DNA of 64,000 nt from Nakamurella flava. Lineage in GTDB: Bacteria; Actinomycetota; Actinomycetes; Mycobacteriales; Nakamurellaceae. Location: the NCBI RefSeq assembly GCF_005298075.1, contig NZ_SZZH01000001.1:620001-684000 (forward strand). Reading direction: 5' to 3'. The notes under the pieces were generated by a model. The model worked only from the letters and a program-made list of their open reading frames with translations. It did not search any database and was not told the origin of the DNA. The position numbers were made by a program, and so were the translations under genes. Below, piece after piece: positions 25,174 to 33,595 of the stretch. Every line of letters starts with the position of its first letter. Within the stretch, counting starts at the first letter, position 1.

Positions 25174-26072
25174 TCGGCGACCGTTCGGGTTTCGCCCCGT
25201 CGCAGCCCGCCGCGCCCTGGCCGGTCGCCGCGGTCCCTGCGGCCTACCTGCGCCCGGGGACCGGTTCGTTCACCGAGTTCCTGGCCGCGGCCGAGCCGCA
25301 TCTGCTGCCGCAGCGGCCGATCGACCCGTACAGCGGGCCGGCGGGTTCGGGCCCGGACGTCCCCCATGCGACCACCATCGTGGCGGTGACCTGCGCCGAC
25401 GGCGTGGTGATGGCCGGTGACCGGCGGGCGACGATGGGCAACATCATCGCCCAGCGGGACATCGAGAAGGTGTTCCTGGCCGACTCGCACTCGGCGATCG
25501 GCATCGCCGGTACCGCGGGTCTGGCCGTCGAGATGGTCCGGCTGTTCAAGCTGGAGCTGGAGCACTACGAGAAGATCGAGGGCGTCCGGCTGTCGCTGGA
25601 CGGCAAGGCCAACCGACTGGCCACGATGATCCGCAACAACCTCGGCGCCGCCCTGCAGGGTCTGGCGGTCGTCCCGTTGTTCGCCGGGGTCGAGGACAGC
25701 TTCGGATCCCGGGGGACCGCGCCGATGCCGGCGACCGGGCCGGGCCGGATCTTCTCGTACGACGTCGCAGGCGGGAAGTACGAGGAACACGACTACTTCG
25801 CGGTCGGCTCCGGGTCGGTGTTCGCCCGCTCCGCCCTGAAGAAGCGCTACCGGCCGGGTGCCGATCTGGCCACCGCGGTGCGGTACACGGTCGAGGCGCT
25901 CTACGACGCGGCCGACGACGACAGCGCCACCGGCGGCCCGGATCTGACGCGTCGGATCTTCCCCGTCGTGGTGGCGGTGACGACCACCGGCGCGGTCCGG
26001 TGGTCCGACGAAGCCGTCGGTGCGGTGGCCGATGCCGTCGTCACCGGACGGATGCAGAACCCGGGGGGCTGA
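25170..26072 (+). CDS. prcB: Proteasome beta subunit PrcB
   Basis: The catalytic 20S subunit, 300 residues as translated. A 67-residue propeptide (rich in Pro/Ala, ending DVPHA) is removed to expose Thr68 as the N-terminal nucleophile of [17 protein letters not shown]. The supporting aspartate lies in AGDRRAT and the lysine in [28 protein letters not shown] and [20 protein letters not shown] are standard beta-subunit stretches. The GTG start overlaps the pup stop. prcA follows after 128 bp. Confidence 0.97.
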   Translation: MIGDRSGFAPSQPAAPWPVAAVPAAYLRPGTGSFTEFLAAAEPHLLPQRPIDPYSGPAGSGPDVPHATTIVAVTCADGVVMAGDRRATMGNIIAQRDIEKVFLADSHSAIGIAGTAGLAVEMVRLFKLELEHYEKIEGVRLSLDGKANRLATMIRNNLGAALQGLAVVPLFAGVEDSFGSRGTAPMPATGPGRIFSYDVAGGKYEEHDYFAVGSGSVFARSALKKRYRPGADLATAVRYTVEALYDAADDDSATGGPDLTRRIFPVVVAVTTTGAVRWSDEAVGAVADAVVTGRMQNPGG

Positions 26073-26200
26073 GTCCGGGGCCGCCGTCGATCCACCCGAT
26101 CGCCGGCGGCCGCTCCCGCCCCCGCCCCCGCGTCGCCCGACCCCACGGCCCGCCGGATCCGACTTCCGCGACCGTGAACGCCCGAAGGAGCCCGTCCGCC

Positions 26201-27028
26201 GTGACGATGCCGATCTACGCCTCGCCCGAACAGTTCATGCGGGACCGGTCCGAGTACGCCCGCAAGGGCATCTCCCGGGGTCGCAGCGTCGTCGTCATGA
26301 CCTACGCCGACGGCGTGCTGTTCGTCGCCGAGAACCATCAGCCGTCCCTGCACAAGGTCGGCGAGATCTACGACCGGATCGGGTTCGCGGGGGTCGGCCG
26401 GTACAACGAGTTCGAGAACCTGCGGACGGCCGGGATCCGGCTGGCCGACGTCCGCGGCTTCTCCTACGACCGGCGGGACGTGACGGGTCGCTGGTTGGCC
26501 AACGCCTACGCCCAGACCATCGGCTCGATCTTCTCCGAGCACCAGAAGCCGTTCGAGGTCGAACTGTGCGTCGCCGAGGTCGGTCCCGCACCGGCTCCCG
26601 GCGTGCCGCTGATGACCGACGACGACGGCCCCACCGGCGGGCACGACCAGCTGTACCGCATCTCCTACGACGGGTCGATCGTCGACGAACGGCGGTTCGT
26701 GGTGATGGGCGGGGCGACCGAGCCGGTCGTCTCGGCCCTGCAGTCCAGCTATGCGCCGGGTCTGCCCCTGCGCGCCGCTCTTCGGGCGGCGGTCTCCGCG
26801 CTGGGCGCGGCGGGGGAGAACGCCCCTCGGCAGCTGACCCCGGCCCAGTTGGAGGTCGCCGTCCTCGACCGGACCCTGGCCGGCCGGACCTTCCGCCGCC
26901 TCGAAGGCGGGGCGTTGTCCGCCCTGCTGACCGAGCCGGAGGTCGTGGTGACCCTGCCCGAGGGCCCTGACCCCACCGAGTCCGATCCCACCGACGCGGA
27001 CGCCGCCACGGGGGATGAGACGGCCTGA
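26201..27028 (+). CDS. prcA: Proteasome alpha subunit PrcA
   Basis: A 275-residue alpha subunit forming the outer gating rings of the 20S core. It begins (V)[30 protein letters not shown], the actinobacterial PrcA start, and has [19 protein letters not shown] and [13 protein letters not shown]. The C-terminus is an acidic, disordered tail ([20 protein letters not shown]). The GTG at 26201 is favoured by AGGAG about 10 nt upstream; ATG 26207 would give the same core. It is separated from prcB by 128 bp, unlike loci where the two overlap. Confidence 0.96.
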   Translation: MTMPIYASPEQFMRDRSEYARKGISRGRSVVVMTYADGVLFVAENHQPSLHKVGEIYDRIGFAGVGRYNEFENLRTAGIRLADVRGFSYDRRDVTGRWLANAYAQTIGSIFSEHQKPFEVELCVAEVGPAPAPGVPLMTDDDGPTGGHDQLYRISYDGSIVDERRFVVMGGATEPVVSALQSSYAPGLPLRAALRAAVSALGAAGENAPRQLTPAQLEVAVLDRTLAGRTFRRLEGGALSALLTEPEVVVTLPEGPDPTESDPTDADAATGDETA

Positions 27029-27065
27029 GCGGACTGTCCGCCTGCCCGCGACGTTCGACCGCCAT

Positions 27066-27081
27066 TCCCAGAAATCTGGGA
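27066..27081. promoter_or_regulatory. Short perfect dyad after prcA
   Basis: TCCCAGA, AA, TCTGGGA: a 7-bp perfect inverted repeat with a 2-nt centre, 37 nt past the prcA stop. The loop is too tight for a good terminator, so a protein-binding site for the downstream sigma-factor promoter is equally possible. Confidence 0.4.
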
Positions 27082-27121
27082 TCAACCGGTATCACGCGCA
27101 CTCGAGCTGCCTCCTGACCCC

Positions 27122-27186
27122 GGGTTCGGGCAGTCCTGACGAGGGGTTCGGGAGTTCCTGAACGCCGTGCGCCACCCCACTAAGCT
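27122..27186 (+). promoter_or_regulatory. Candidate operator repeats and -10 of the sigma-factor gene
   Basis: Two near-identical units, GGGTTCGGGCAGTCCTGA (27122-27139) and GGGTTCGGGAGTTCCTGA (27144-27161), are spaced 22 bp apart, two DNA turns. The second forms an imperfect dyad GTTCGGGA-GT-TCCTGAAC. A -10 hexamer TAAGCT follows at 27181-27186. The arrangement suggests a dimeric regulator bound just upstream of the promoter. Confidence 0.45.
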
Positions 27187-27240
27187 GCCCGGCGAAGGTC
27201 GTTCGGCATCCAGCGGCGGGTCCACGAACGGGAGGTCGAC

Positions 27241-28074
27241 GTGTCGCAGTCGCGCCTGTCGGTCGTCGTCCTCGCCGTTGGCGGCGGGACGGCCGCTGAC
27301 GCTCCGACGGTGGAGCGGAACGAGTGGGAAGGCGTGAAGCCGATGACGAGCGCTGAGGACGGCGTGACAGACCCCGCGGGAACGCTGACCGAGCTGTCTC
27401 CCGCACCGTCGCCGCGGATCGCCGGTGACGGGTCCGCTCCCGGGACGGTGGAGACACCGTCACCGCCGGAACCGGTTGTCCAGGACGACGCCGCGGCCGG
27501 TCAGACCCGCCGTCGCGACGCCGGGGACCTGGTGGTGCGGGCCGGTGCGGCCTTCCAGAGCTACCGGGAGGGCACCCCGGGCGCCATCGACGAACTGGTC
27601 CGCCTGGTCAGCCCGCTGCTGTGGCACACCGCCCGCCAGTGCGGGCTGACCGGAGCGGAGTCCGAGGACGTCGTGCAGCAGACGTTCATGCTGCTCGTGC
27701 GGCACAAGGACAGCATCAGCGATCCGCTCGCGGTCGTGCGCTGGATGACCGTCAGCCTGCGCCGGATGGCCTGGCGGGAGAAAGCCGCCGGGGCCAAACG
27801 CACCGGCGAGGAGCCCACCGATCAGGACCTGCCCCGGTCGCCGTCGGCCGAGCATGCCGCGTTGCTGACCGATCAGCAGCGCCGGTTGTGGGCACTGGTG
27901 TCGGAACTGCCCGAACGGTGTCGACGGCTGCTCGCAGTCATCGCGTTCGCCCCCAAACCCGACTACGCCCGCATCGCCACCGACCTGGGCATCCCGATCG
28001 GTTCCATCGGCCCGACCCGTGGTCGCTGCCTGGCCAAGCTGCGCGCCCGACTCGACAAAGGAGAGTGGTCATGA
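27241..28074 (+). CDS. RNA polymerase sigma factor (sigma-70/ECF-like)
   Basis: A 277-residue sigma factor. The first 85 residues are low-complexity and Pro/Ala-rich. Region 2 follows (about 105-170): AIDELVRLVSPLLWHTARQCGL, ESEDVVQQTFMLLVRH, AVVRWMTVSLRRMAWRE. Region 4 is at about 220-272: LWALVSELPERCRRLLAVIAFAPKPDYARIATDLGIPIGSIGPTRGRCLAKLRARL. No sigma-1.1 or region 3 is seen. The GTG at 27241 has a strong GGGAGG at 6 nt; internal starts at 27334 (GTG) and 27343 (ATG) remain possible because the N-terminus is not conserved. Its TGA overlaps the ATG of the next gene (ATGA). Confidence 0.9.
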   Translation: MSQSRLSVVVLAVGGGTAADAPTVERNEWEGVKPMTSAEDGVTDPAGTLTELSPAPSPRIAGDGSAPGTVETPSPPEPVVQDDAAAGQTRRRDAGDLVVRAGAAFQSYREGTPGAIDELVRLVSPLLWHTARQCGLTGAESEDVVQQTFMLLVRHKDSISDPLAVVRWMTVSLRRMAWREKAAGAKRTGEEPTDQDLPRSPSAEHAALLTDQQRRLWALVSELPERCRRLLAVIAFAPKPDYARIATDLGIPIGSIGPTRGRCLAKLRARLDKGEWS

Positions 28075-28736
28075 TCGCTCCTGGTGACCGCCCTGCCGGG
28101 CCCGGCGCCCCCGTGGCGTTACCCGCCCAGTCGCACCTGGGGACGGCCGGGGATTTCGTGGCCGAACTGGAGCTCGCCGACGCCGACGAGGTCGGTGGCC
28201 TGGAACCGTTGGATCGCACCGACCTGCGTCTGCTCGGTGATCTCGCCGCCATCTACGACGCCTTCGACCCGATGCCCGAGCTGCTGCCCGACCTGATCCT
28301 CTTCGGACTGGACGGTCTCGGGGCCATGGACTCCGACATCGGCCGTGGCCCGGCATCGGACGGCCCCGACGGGCGGCTGGACGCCGAGCTCGCCCGGCTG
28401 GTCGAGTCGGAGCTCGCCGGGGTCGGACCGTCGGGAACGCGGTCGGTCGAACATGCCCGTCGGGTCACCTTCGCCAGCGACAACCTGACGGTCATGCTCG
28501 TTCTGCACCCGCACCGGGACGGCTCCGTCCGCCTGGACGGTTGGGCCGCACCGGGTGCGGGACTGCGCGCCGAGCTCCGTTCCGGCGATGCCGTGCTGTG
28601 CACCCAGTGCGACGACGCTGGACGGTTCGTCTTCGAGGCCGTTCCCGGGGGTCCCGCCCAGCTGGTCCTGCATCCCACGGAGCTGTCGGATCCGGTGCTG
28701 ACCCTCCCGGTGGTCACCCCGGCCGTCCATCTCTGA
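28071..28736 (+). CDS. Sigma-factor-coupled protein of unknown function (candidate sigma regulator)
   Basis: A 221-residue protein, translationally coupled to the sigma factor by an ATGA overlap with AAAGGAG upstream. The acidic N-terminal part is helical: LDRTDLRLLGDLAAIYDAFDPMPELLPDL, then RLDAELARLVESELAG. The C-terminal 95 residues are beta-rich (RRVTFASDNLTVMLVLHPHRDGSVRL, then DDAGRFVFEAVPGGPAQLVLHP), resembling a carboxypeptidase-regulatory-like sandwich. It has a CxxC (LCTQC). No membrane segment. From memory, similar proteins sit between sigma factors and CHAT proteins in other actinomycetes, but I know of no assigned function. Position suggests an inhibitor or cofactor of the sigma factor. 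Confidence 0.75.
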   Translation: MIAPGDRPAGPGAPVALPAQSHLGTAGDFVAELELADADEVGGLEPLDRTDLRLLGDLAAIYDAFDPMPELLPDLILFGLDGLGAMDSDIGRGPASDGPDGRLDAELARLVESELAGVGPSGTRSVEHARRVTFASDNLTVMLVLHPHRDGSVRLDGWAAPGAGLRAELRSGDAVLCTQCDDAGRFVFEAVPGGPAQLVLHPTELSDPVLTLPVVTPAVHL

Positions 28737-28794
28737 CGCGCGCACGCCGGCCCCGACTTCCGAGGGAGGGCGGCGGCGTTGCCCTGCCCGCGGA

Positions 28795-28823
28795 TTGACC
28801 CGACTATCGCTCCGCGATAGAAC
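28795..28823 (+). promoter_or_regulatory. Promoter of the CHAT gene with a dyad in the spacer
   Basis: TTGACC (28795-28800), 17 nt, TAGAAC (28818-28823). Within the spacer and overlapping the -10 is the perfect dyad CTATCGC-TCC-GCGATAG (28804-28820). A repressor bound there would block the promoter. The TTG at 28795 is therefore better read as a -35 element than as a start codon. Confidence 0.55.
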
Positions 28824-28920
28824 CGACGTCGGTGGTCGAACCGGGCGGAACCCCCTGCCGTTGCGTGAGGCCGCGCCTGCCGGACGGTGGGTGGCTGAAG
28901 CCTGGAGGGTGGCGCGACCG

Positions 28921-31737
28921 GTGATCTGTCGACAGAACGACACGTCGACGGATCGCGGGGTGCTGCCGGACGGGTCTGCGGGAGCAAACGCTGGATCTCT
29001 CCCGACCGCCGCCCGTCGGGTGCTCGATGCGTCGGCCGGCCTGCCGGCTCGGCCACCGCGGACACGCGGCCCGTTCGCGGCCCGGCCAGCACCTGTCTCT
29101 GCGGCTCAGCGGGCCGTCGTCACCGGTTGGACCTCGGCCCGCGAGCTCATCGACATCGGACGACCGGCGACGGGACTGCGACAGGCGGAACGCACCGTCG
29201 CCCGCCTGGACCGCCTGGTGTCGGCCTCCGGCGCCGATCCCGGGTGGACGTCGGCGATGCGGGCCCGGCTGCTACTGGTGCAGGCCGACGCCCAGGTGGA
29301 GCTGGGGGAGATCGACGACGCCGAGCGACTGCTCGACGAGGCCGCCGAGCTGGCCGCCACGACGGCTCCGACCGCGTCCCCGCACGTCCGGGCGTCCCGG
29401 GCCGTACTGCTCGCCCGGACCGGCCGCACTGCACAGGCCTGGCGCGAACTGGACGCGGCCATCGCGACGAACGGGCGACCAGGAGCCGCCCTGGTGCGGA
29501 TGCTGCACTGGCGGGCCCTGCTGCACCTCGGCGACGGCCGGCCGGAGGAGGCGCAGGCCGACTGCGCGCAGGCCCACCGGCTGGCCGAGGAGCTGGGCCT
29601 GATCGCTGGGGTCGCGCTGGCCGTCCACCAGCGCGGACTCGTGCACTTCGTCACCGGTGACCTGCCCCGGGCCCTGGCCGACATGAACCGGGCCGAGGAG
29701 ATCGATCCCGTGGTGCGCGTGGGGTACCGCGCCCTGGATCGGGCCCGGGTCCTGGCTGCGGCCGGATTGGTGCTCGAGGCCACCGACGCGGCGGTCCGGG
29801 CCGAGCAGGCGTTCGCCGCCGAACGCGCCCGGGTCGACCTGGCCGAGGCGCTGCTGGTGCTGGCCGATCTGGATCTGCTGCGTGGGGACCCGGCCAGTGC
29901 GGTCCGTCGTTCCCAGCAGGCGGTGCGCAGCTACGCCGCCGCCCGGCATCCGCGCGGCGAGCTTTCGGCCCGGGTCAGCGAGCTGCGGGCCGAGTCCCGC
30001 CAGATCGATCTCCCCGGACCGGGCCGTACGGAGCCCGCGGCGCCGGGCGACCCGTCGGGGTCCGATCGCCGGCGTCGCGCCCGCCGGGTCGCCGCCCACG
30101 CCGACCGACTGGCCTCCGAACTGCTCGCCGCCGGTCTGACCGAGGACCATCGGACCGTCCGGCTGCTGCAGGCCGATGCCCTGCTGCACGACGACCGGCT
30201 GGACGCCGCGGCCGCCGCGATCGAGGCTGCAGGCGTGCTCGAGGGGGGTCGGCTCCGCGGGACCAACCAGACCGCCACCATCGCCACCGAGCTGCAGGCC
30301 CGGGTCGTGCGCGCCCGTCTGGACTTCGCGCGGGGACGGGTGGCGGCCGGACTGGCCGAGATCCGCCGGGGTCTGGACGATCTCGCCCGCTATCAGGCAC
30401 GCTTCGGATCCCAGGACCTGCAGTCGGCCGCCGCGATGCACGGCCGGGAGCTGACCGGGCTGGGCCTGCGCGCGGCCCTGGAGACCGGGTCGCCGGCGGT
30501 GGTGCTGCAGTGGCTGGAGCGTTCGCGCGGGGCGGGGACCCGGTTGCCCGCGGTCCGGCCGAGCGCCGACCCGTTGCTCGGCCGGGAACTCGGTCAGCTG
30601 CGGACCGCGATGTACCTGGCCCACCTCGCGACCGTGCGCGGGGTGCCTGACCCGGTGCTCGACCGCCGGGTCGACGACCTGCGCCGACGGGTCCGGGCCC
30701 GGTCCTGGTCGCTCGCCGGTCCGGGTACGGTCGATCGCCCGCTGTCGCTGGCTGCCGTCCGACGGCGCCTGGCCCGGACCGATCCGCGGATCAGCATCGT
30801 CGCGCCGTTCCGGGGGCGCGGCCGGTTCCATGCCCTGGTCATCACCGCCGACTCCGCCCGCTACCTGCCGACGACGGCCGGGTTCCCCCTCGACCGGCTC
30901 CTGGCCCGCATCGTCGGTGACCTGGACGTCCTGGCCGACCGCCGGGTGCCCGAACGGCTCCGCGACGTCGCCCGGGCCTCGCTGCGGGCGGCGCTGGCGT
31001 CGGTGGCGGGAGAGATCGTCGAGCCCATCCTGCCGTTCGTGGACGACGGCCCGGTCATCGTCGCGGCCACCGGGGCCGCCGCCGTCGTGCCCTGGGCCCT
31101 ACTGCCCGGACTGACCGGCCGACCGGTCAGCGTGGTGTCGTCCGTCACCGGGGCGCTGGCCGCGCTGGACCGCCGCGCGGACGATCACCGGCACGGGGTG
31201 CTGGCGGTGGCCGGACCCGACCTGCCCCACGGGCGCGCGGAGGTCGCCGCCGTCGCCGCCGCGCATCCCGGGGCCGTCGTGCTCACCGACGACCGGGCGA
31301 CCGGCGCGGAGGTGCTGCGGGCCATTCCGGCCGGCGGCCTGTTGCACATCGCCGCCCACGGCCACCACGAACCCGCCAGCCCGCTCTTCTCCGGGGTGCT
31401 GCTGCACGACGGCCTGCTGTACGGGTACGACGTGGCCCCGAATCCGACCCTGCCGGCCCAGGTCGTGCTGTCCAGCTGTGACGTCGGACGGGCCGACGAC
31501 CGCCCCGGCGGGGAACCGCTGGGCCTGGTGGCGGCGTTGCTGCGCAGCGGGGTGTCCACCGTGGTCGCGGGGACCGCGCGGATCTCCGATCAGGCGGCGG
31601 CGGCGACCATGGCCGCCTATCACCGACGGCTGGCCGCCGGCGACCGGCCCGCCGCGGCGCTGGCCCAGGCCGTCGCCCACGTCGCCGACACCATCGACGA
31701 CCCGGCGCCGTTCACCTGCTTCGGGGCCGGTCTGTAG
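28921..31737 (+). CDS. TPR-CHAT caspase-like protease
   Basis: About 938 residues. The first two thirds are alpha-helical repeats of TPR type (for example MLHWRALLHLGDGRPEEAQADCAQAHRLA, VHQRGLVHFVTGDLPRALADMNRAEE). The C-terminal third is a CHAT peptidase domain. The catalytic pair is His813 in HIAAHGHHEP and Cys853 in VVLSSCDVGRADD, 40 residues apart as in known CHAT domains. The end (GEPLGLVAALLRSGVSTVVAGTARISD) is also typical. The start is uncertain: in-frame GTGs at 28891, 28909 and 28921 all lie behind GGAGGGTGG-like sequence. It follows the sigma factor and its coupled protein and has its own predicted promoter. Confidence 0.85.
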   Translation: MICRQNDTSTDRGVLPDGSAGANAGSLPTAARRVLDASAGLPARPPRTRGPFAARPAPVSAAQRAVVTGWTSARELIDIGRPATGLRQAERTVARLDRLVSASGADPGWTSAMRARLLLVQADAQVELGEIDDAERLLDEAAELAATTAPTASPHVRASRAVLLARTGRTAQAWRELDAAIATNGRPGAALVRMLHWRALLHLGDGRPEEAQADCAQAHRLAEELGLIAGVALAVHQRGLVHFVTGDLPRALADMNRAEEIDPVVRVGYRALDRARVLAAAGLVLEATDAAVRAEQAFAAERARVDLAEALLVLADLDLLRGDPASAVRRSQQAVRSYAAARHPRGELSARVSELRAESRQIDLPGPGRTEPAAPGDPSGSDRRRRARRVAAHADRLASELLAAGLTEDHRTVRLLQADALLHDDRLDAAAAAIEAAGVLEGGRLRGTNQTATIATELQARVVRARLDFARGRVAAGLAEIRRGLDDLARYQARFGSQDLQSAAAMHGRELTGLGLRAALETGSPAVVLQWLERSRGAGTRLPAVRPSADPLLGRELGQLRTAMYLAHLATVRGVPDPVLDRRVDDLRRRVRARSWSLAGPGTVDRPLSLAAVRRRLARTDPRISIVAPFRGRGRFHALVITADSARYLPTTAGFPLDRLLARIVGDLDVLADRRVPERLRDVARASLRAALASVAGEIVEPILPFVDDGPVIVAATGAAAVVPWALLPGLTGRPVSVVSSVTGALAALDRRADDHRHGVLAVAGPDLPHGRAEVAAVAAAHPGAVVLTDDRATGAEVLRAIPAGGLLHIAAHGHHEPASPLFSGVLLHDGLLYGYDVAPNPTLPAQVVLSSCDVGRADDRPGGEPLGLVAALLRSGVSTVVAGTARISDQAAAATMAAYHRRLAAGDRPAAALAQAVAHVADTIDDPAPFTCFGAGL

Positions 31738-31754
31738 GACCACGACCGCGGGTG

Positions 31755-31800
31755 CCGGCCGGACAGGCCCGAGGGTGCCGTCGGTGAGTGGTCCGGCCGG
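31755..31800. terminator. Possible terminator after the CHAT gene
   Basis: CCGGCCGGAC and its exact complement GTCCGGCCGG, a 10-bp stem with a 26-nt loop, 18 nt past the stop. No T-tract. The large loop lowers confidence. Confidence 0.35.
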
Positions 31801-31866
31801 GCGCGGGTACTGGACCGGTGGGTGACACACCGTCGGCGATCCTCGCGTGGTCCGCGGTGGAACCCG

Positions 31867-31889
31867 TTGTCGGAGGGGTGCACTACCGT
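31867..31889 (+). promoter_or_regulatory. RecA-NDp / PafBC-type promoter upstream of the CNNM pair
   Basis: TTGTCGGAG, 8 nt, TACCGT. The core TTGTCRG, the TAnnnT element and the spacing all match. The predicted start near 31896 leaves a leader of about 135 nt before the GTG at 32033. Confidence 0.7.
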
Positions 31890-32032
31890 CGTGCGCACAC
31901 CGTCCACCGCCGCCGGCACCGGATCGGTGTGGGCGTGAATGCGAAGGGGTTGGCCCGCAGTGACGAAGGCAGTGTCCGGGGCGTGAGGTGCCCGGTGGGT
32001 GAGAGGGCCATCGCTCGGCGGGTGGCCGCGCC

Positions 32033-33595
32033 GTGATCGTCGAATGGCTGCTGCTGCTGGTCGGGCTGCTCCTGGTCGCCGGGACCGCGCTCTACGTCTC
32101 GGCCGAGTTCAGTTTCGTGACCGTGGACCGGGCCACCGTGGCCCGGGAGGCGGCCGGTGGCGACTCCGGTGCCGCCTCCCTGCAGGCCGCGCTGCGTCAG
32201 CTGTCCACGCATCTGTCCGGGGCACAGGTCGGGATCACCGTGACCACCCTGGCCCTGGGTTTCGTGATGGAACCGTCGCTGGCCCGGCTGCTGTCGGTCC
32301 CGCTGGGCTGGGTCGGCATCGGCGAGGCGGCGGCATCGTCGGTGTCCGTGGTGCTGGCGCTGGTCGTCGCCACGGTGCTGTCGATGGTGTTCGGCGAGCT
32401 GGTGCCGAAGAACATCGCCATCGCCGAACCCTTGGAGACGGCCAAGACGATCGTCCGGCCGATGCGCGTGTCGACGATGATCTTCCGGCCGCTCATCTGG
32501 TTCCTCAACGGCACGGCCAACGGGGTGCTGCGCCTCATCGGCGTCGAGCCCCAGGAGGAGCTGCGGTCGGCCCGCTCGCCGCAGGAACTGGGCTCCCTGG
32601 TCCGCCGATCGGCCGCCCAGGGCACGCTCGAGGCGCCCACCGCCGGGCTGCTGGCCCGGTCCATCGCCTTCTCCGACAAGACGGCCGACGACGTGCTGAC
32701 CCCGCGGACGCAGGTGCGGTTCGTCAAGGCCGACGACGACGCCGACGCGGTGCTGCAGGCGGCGATCGACACCGGACACTCCCGGTTCCCGGTCTCGGGG
32801 CAGGACACCGATGACGTCGTCGGGTTGGTCCATCTCAAGCGGGCGGTCGCGGTGCCACCCGACGAACGGCCGGCGGTGCGGGTGTCGCAGCTGATGGTCG
32901 ACGTCCCCGTCGTGCCCGGGTCCATGCCATTGGACGACCTGCTCGAACTGCTGCGCGACCAGGGCCTGCAGTTGGCCGTCGTCGCCGACGAGTACGGCGG
33001 CACGGCCGGCATCCTCACCCTGGAGGACGTGGTCGAGGAGCTGGTCGGTGAGATCACCGACGAGCACGACCGGGCCGCCGTCCGGGGGGAACGCCGCTCC
33101 GACGGCGTGTGGCTGTTGCCGGGCACCCTGCGCCCGGACGAGATCACCGAGCTGACCGGCGTCAGCCTGCCCGAGTCCGGGGCGTACGAGACCGTGGCCG
33201 GGTTGGTGCTGGCGCGGCTCGGCCGCATGCCGGTCATCAACGACTCGGTGGAGGTGGAGGCCACCATGTCGGCGTCCGCGTCGCTGGGGGTGGCCGCGGA
33301 CAAGGGCGGGGTCGGCACCGAGGACGTCCCCATCCCCCCGGTCGCCGAGGAGTCCGACGACCTGCCCCGGGCCGTGACGGTCCGGCTGCTGGTCTTCCGG
33401 CTGGCCCGCCGGCGCATCGAGACGGTCCTGTTGTCCGCCGTCCGGCTGGACGATCCGGAGGCCGAGGACGCGAACAACGCCCGCGGCGCCGACGACCGGT
33501 CGGCGGCCCGTACGGCCGGCGACCCGGCGTCCGGGATCCGGCGCGGTACCGCCGCCGACCTCCCGTCCGCCGGCGGCAGCCGGAGCAGCCGATGA
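32033..33595 (+). CDS. CNNM/CorC-HlyC family membrane protein (hemolysin-like), full length
   Basis: A 520-residue protein. The N-terminal DUF21 domain (to about 190) has four hydrophobic segments with the family stretches YVSAEFSFVTVDRA, AQVGITVTTLALG and [18 protein letters not shown] pair follows (about 205-340: TPRTQVRFVKADDDADAVL, DTDDVVGLVHLKRAV, GGTAGILTLEDVVEELVGEI). A CorC/HlyC transporter-associated domain comes next, then a disordered Arg/Asp-rich tail. Relatives are implicated in Mg2+/Co2+ homeostasis. The GTG start lacks a strong ribosome site. Its stop overlaps the next CNNM gene (ATGA). Confidence 0.85.
   Translation: MIVEWLLLLVGLLLVAGTALYVSAEFSFVTVDRATVAREAAGGDSGAASLQAALRQLSTHLSGAQVGITVTTLALGFVMEPSLARLLSVPLGWVGIGEAAASSVSVVLALVVATVLSMVFGELVPKNIAIAEPLETAKTIVRPMRVSTMIFRPLIWFLNGTANGVLRLIGVEPQEELRSARSPQELGSLVRRSAAQGTLEAPTAGLLARSIAFSDKTADDVLTPRTQVRFVKADDDADAVLQAAIDTGHSRFPVSGQDTDDVVGLVHLKRAVAVPPDERPAVRVSQLMVDVPVVPGSMPLDDLLELLRDQGLQLAVVADEYGGTAGILTLEDVVEELVGEITDEHDRAAVRGERRSDGVWLLPGTLRPDEITELTGVSLPESGAYETVAGLVLARLGRMPVINDSVEVEATMSASASLGVAADKGGVGTEDVPIPPVAEESDDLPRAVTVRLLVFRLARRRIETVLLSAVRLDDPEAEDANNARGADDRSAARTAGDPASGIRRGTAADLPSAGGSRSSR

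Noticed and set aside
27144-27163. LexA box upstream of the sigma factor
   Set aside because: GTTCGGGA-GT-TCCTGAAC does not match the actinobacterial SOS box TCGAAC-N4-GTTCGA.
28795-28920. TTG 28795 as the start of the CHAT gene
   Set aside because: The TTG is part of a good -35 element, and the first 40 residues it would add show no conserved character.
31891-31938. A 15-codon frame just after the promoter at 31867
   Set aside because: It starts before the predicted transcription start and has no ribosome site or conserved feature.
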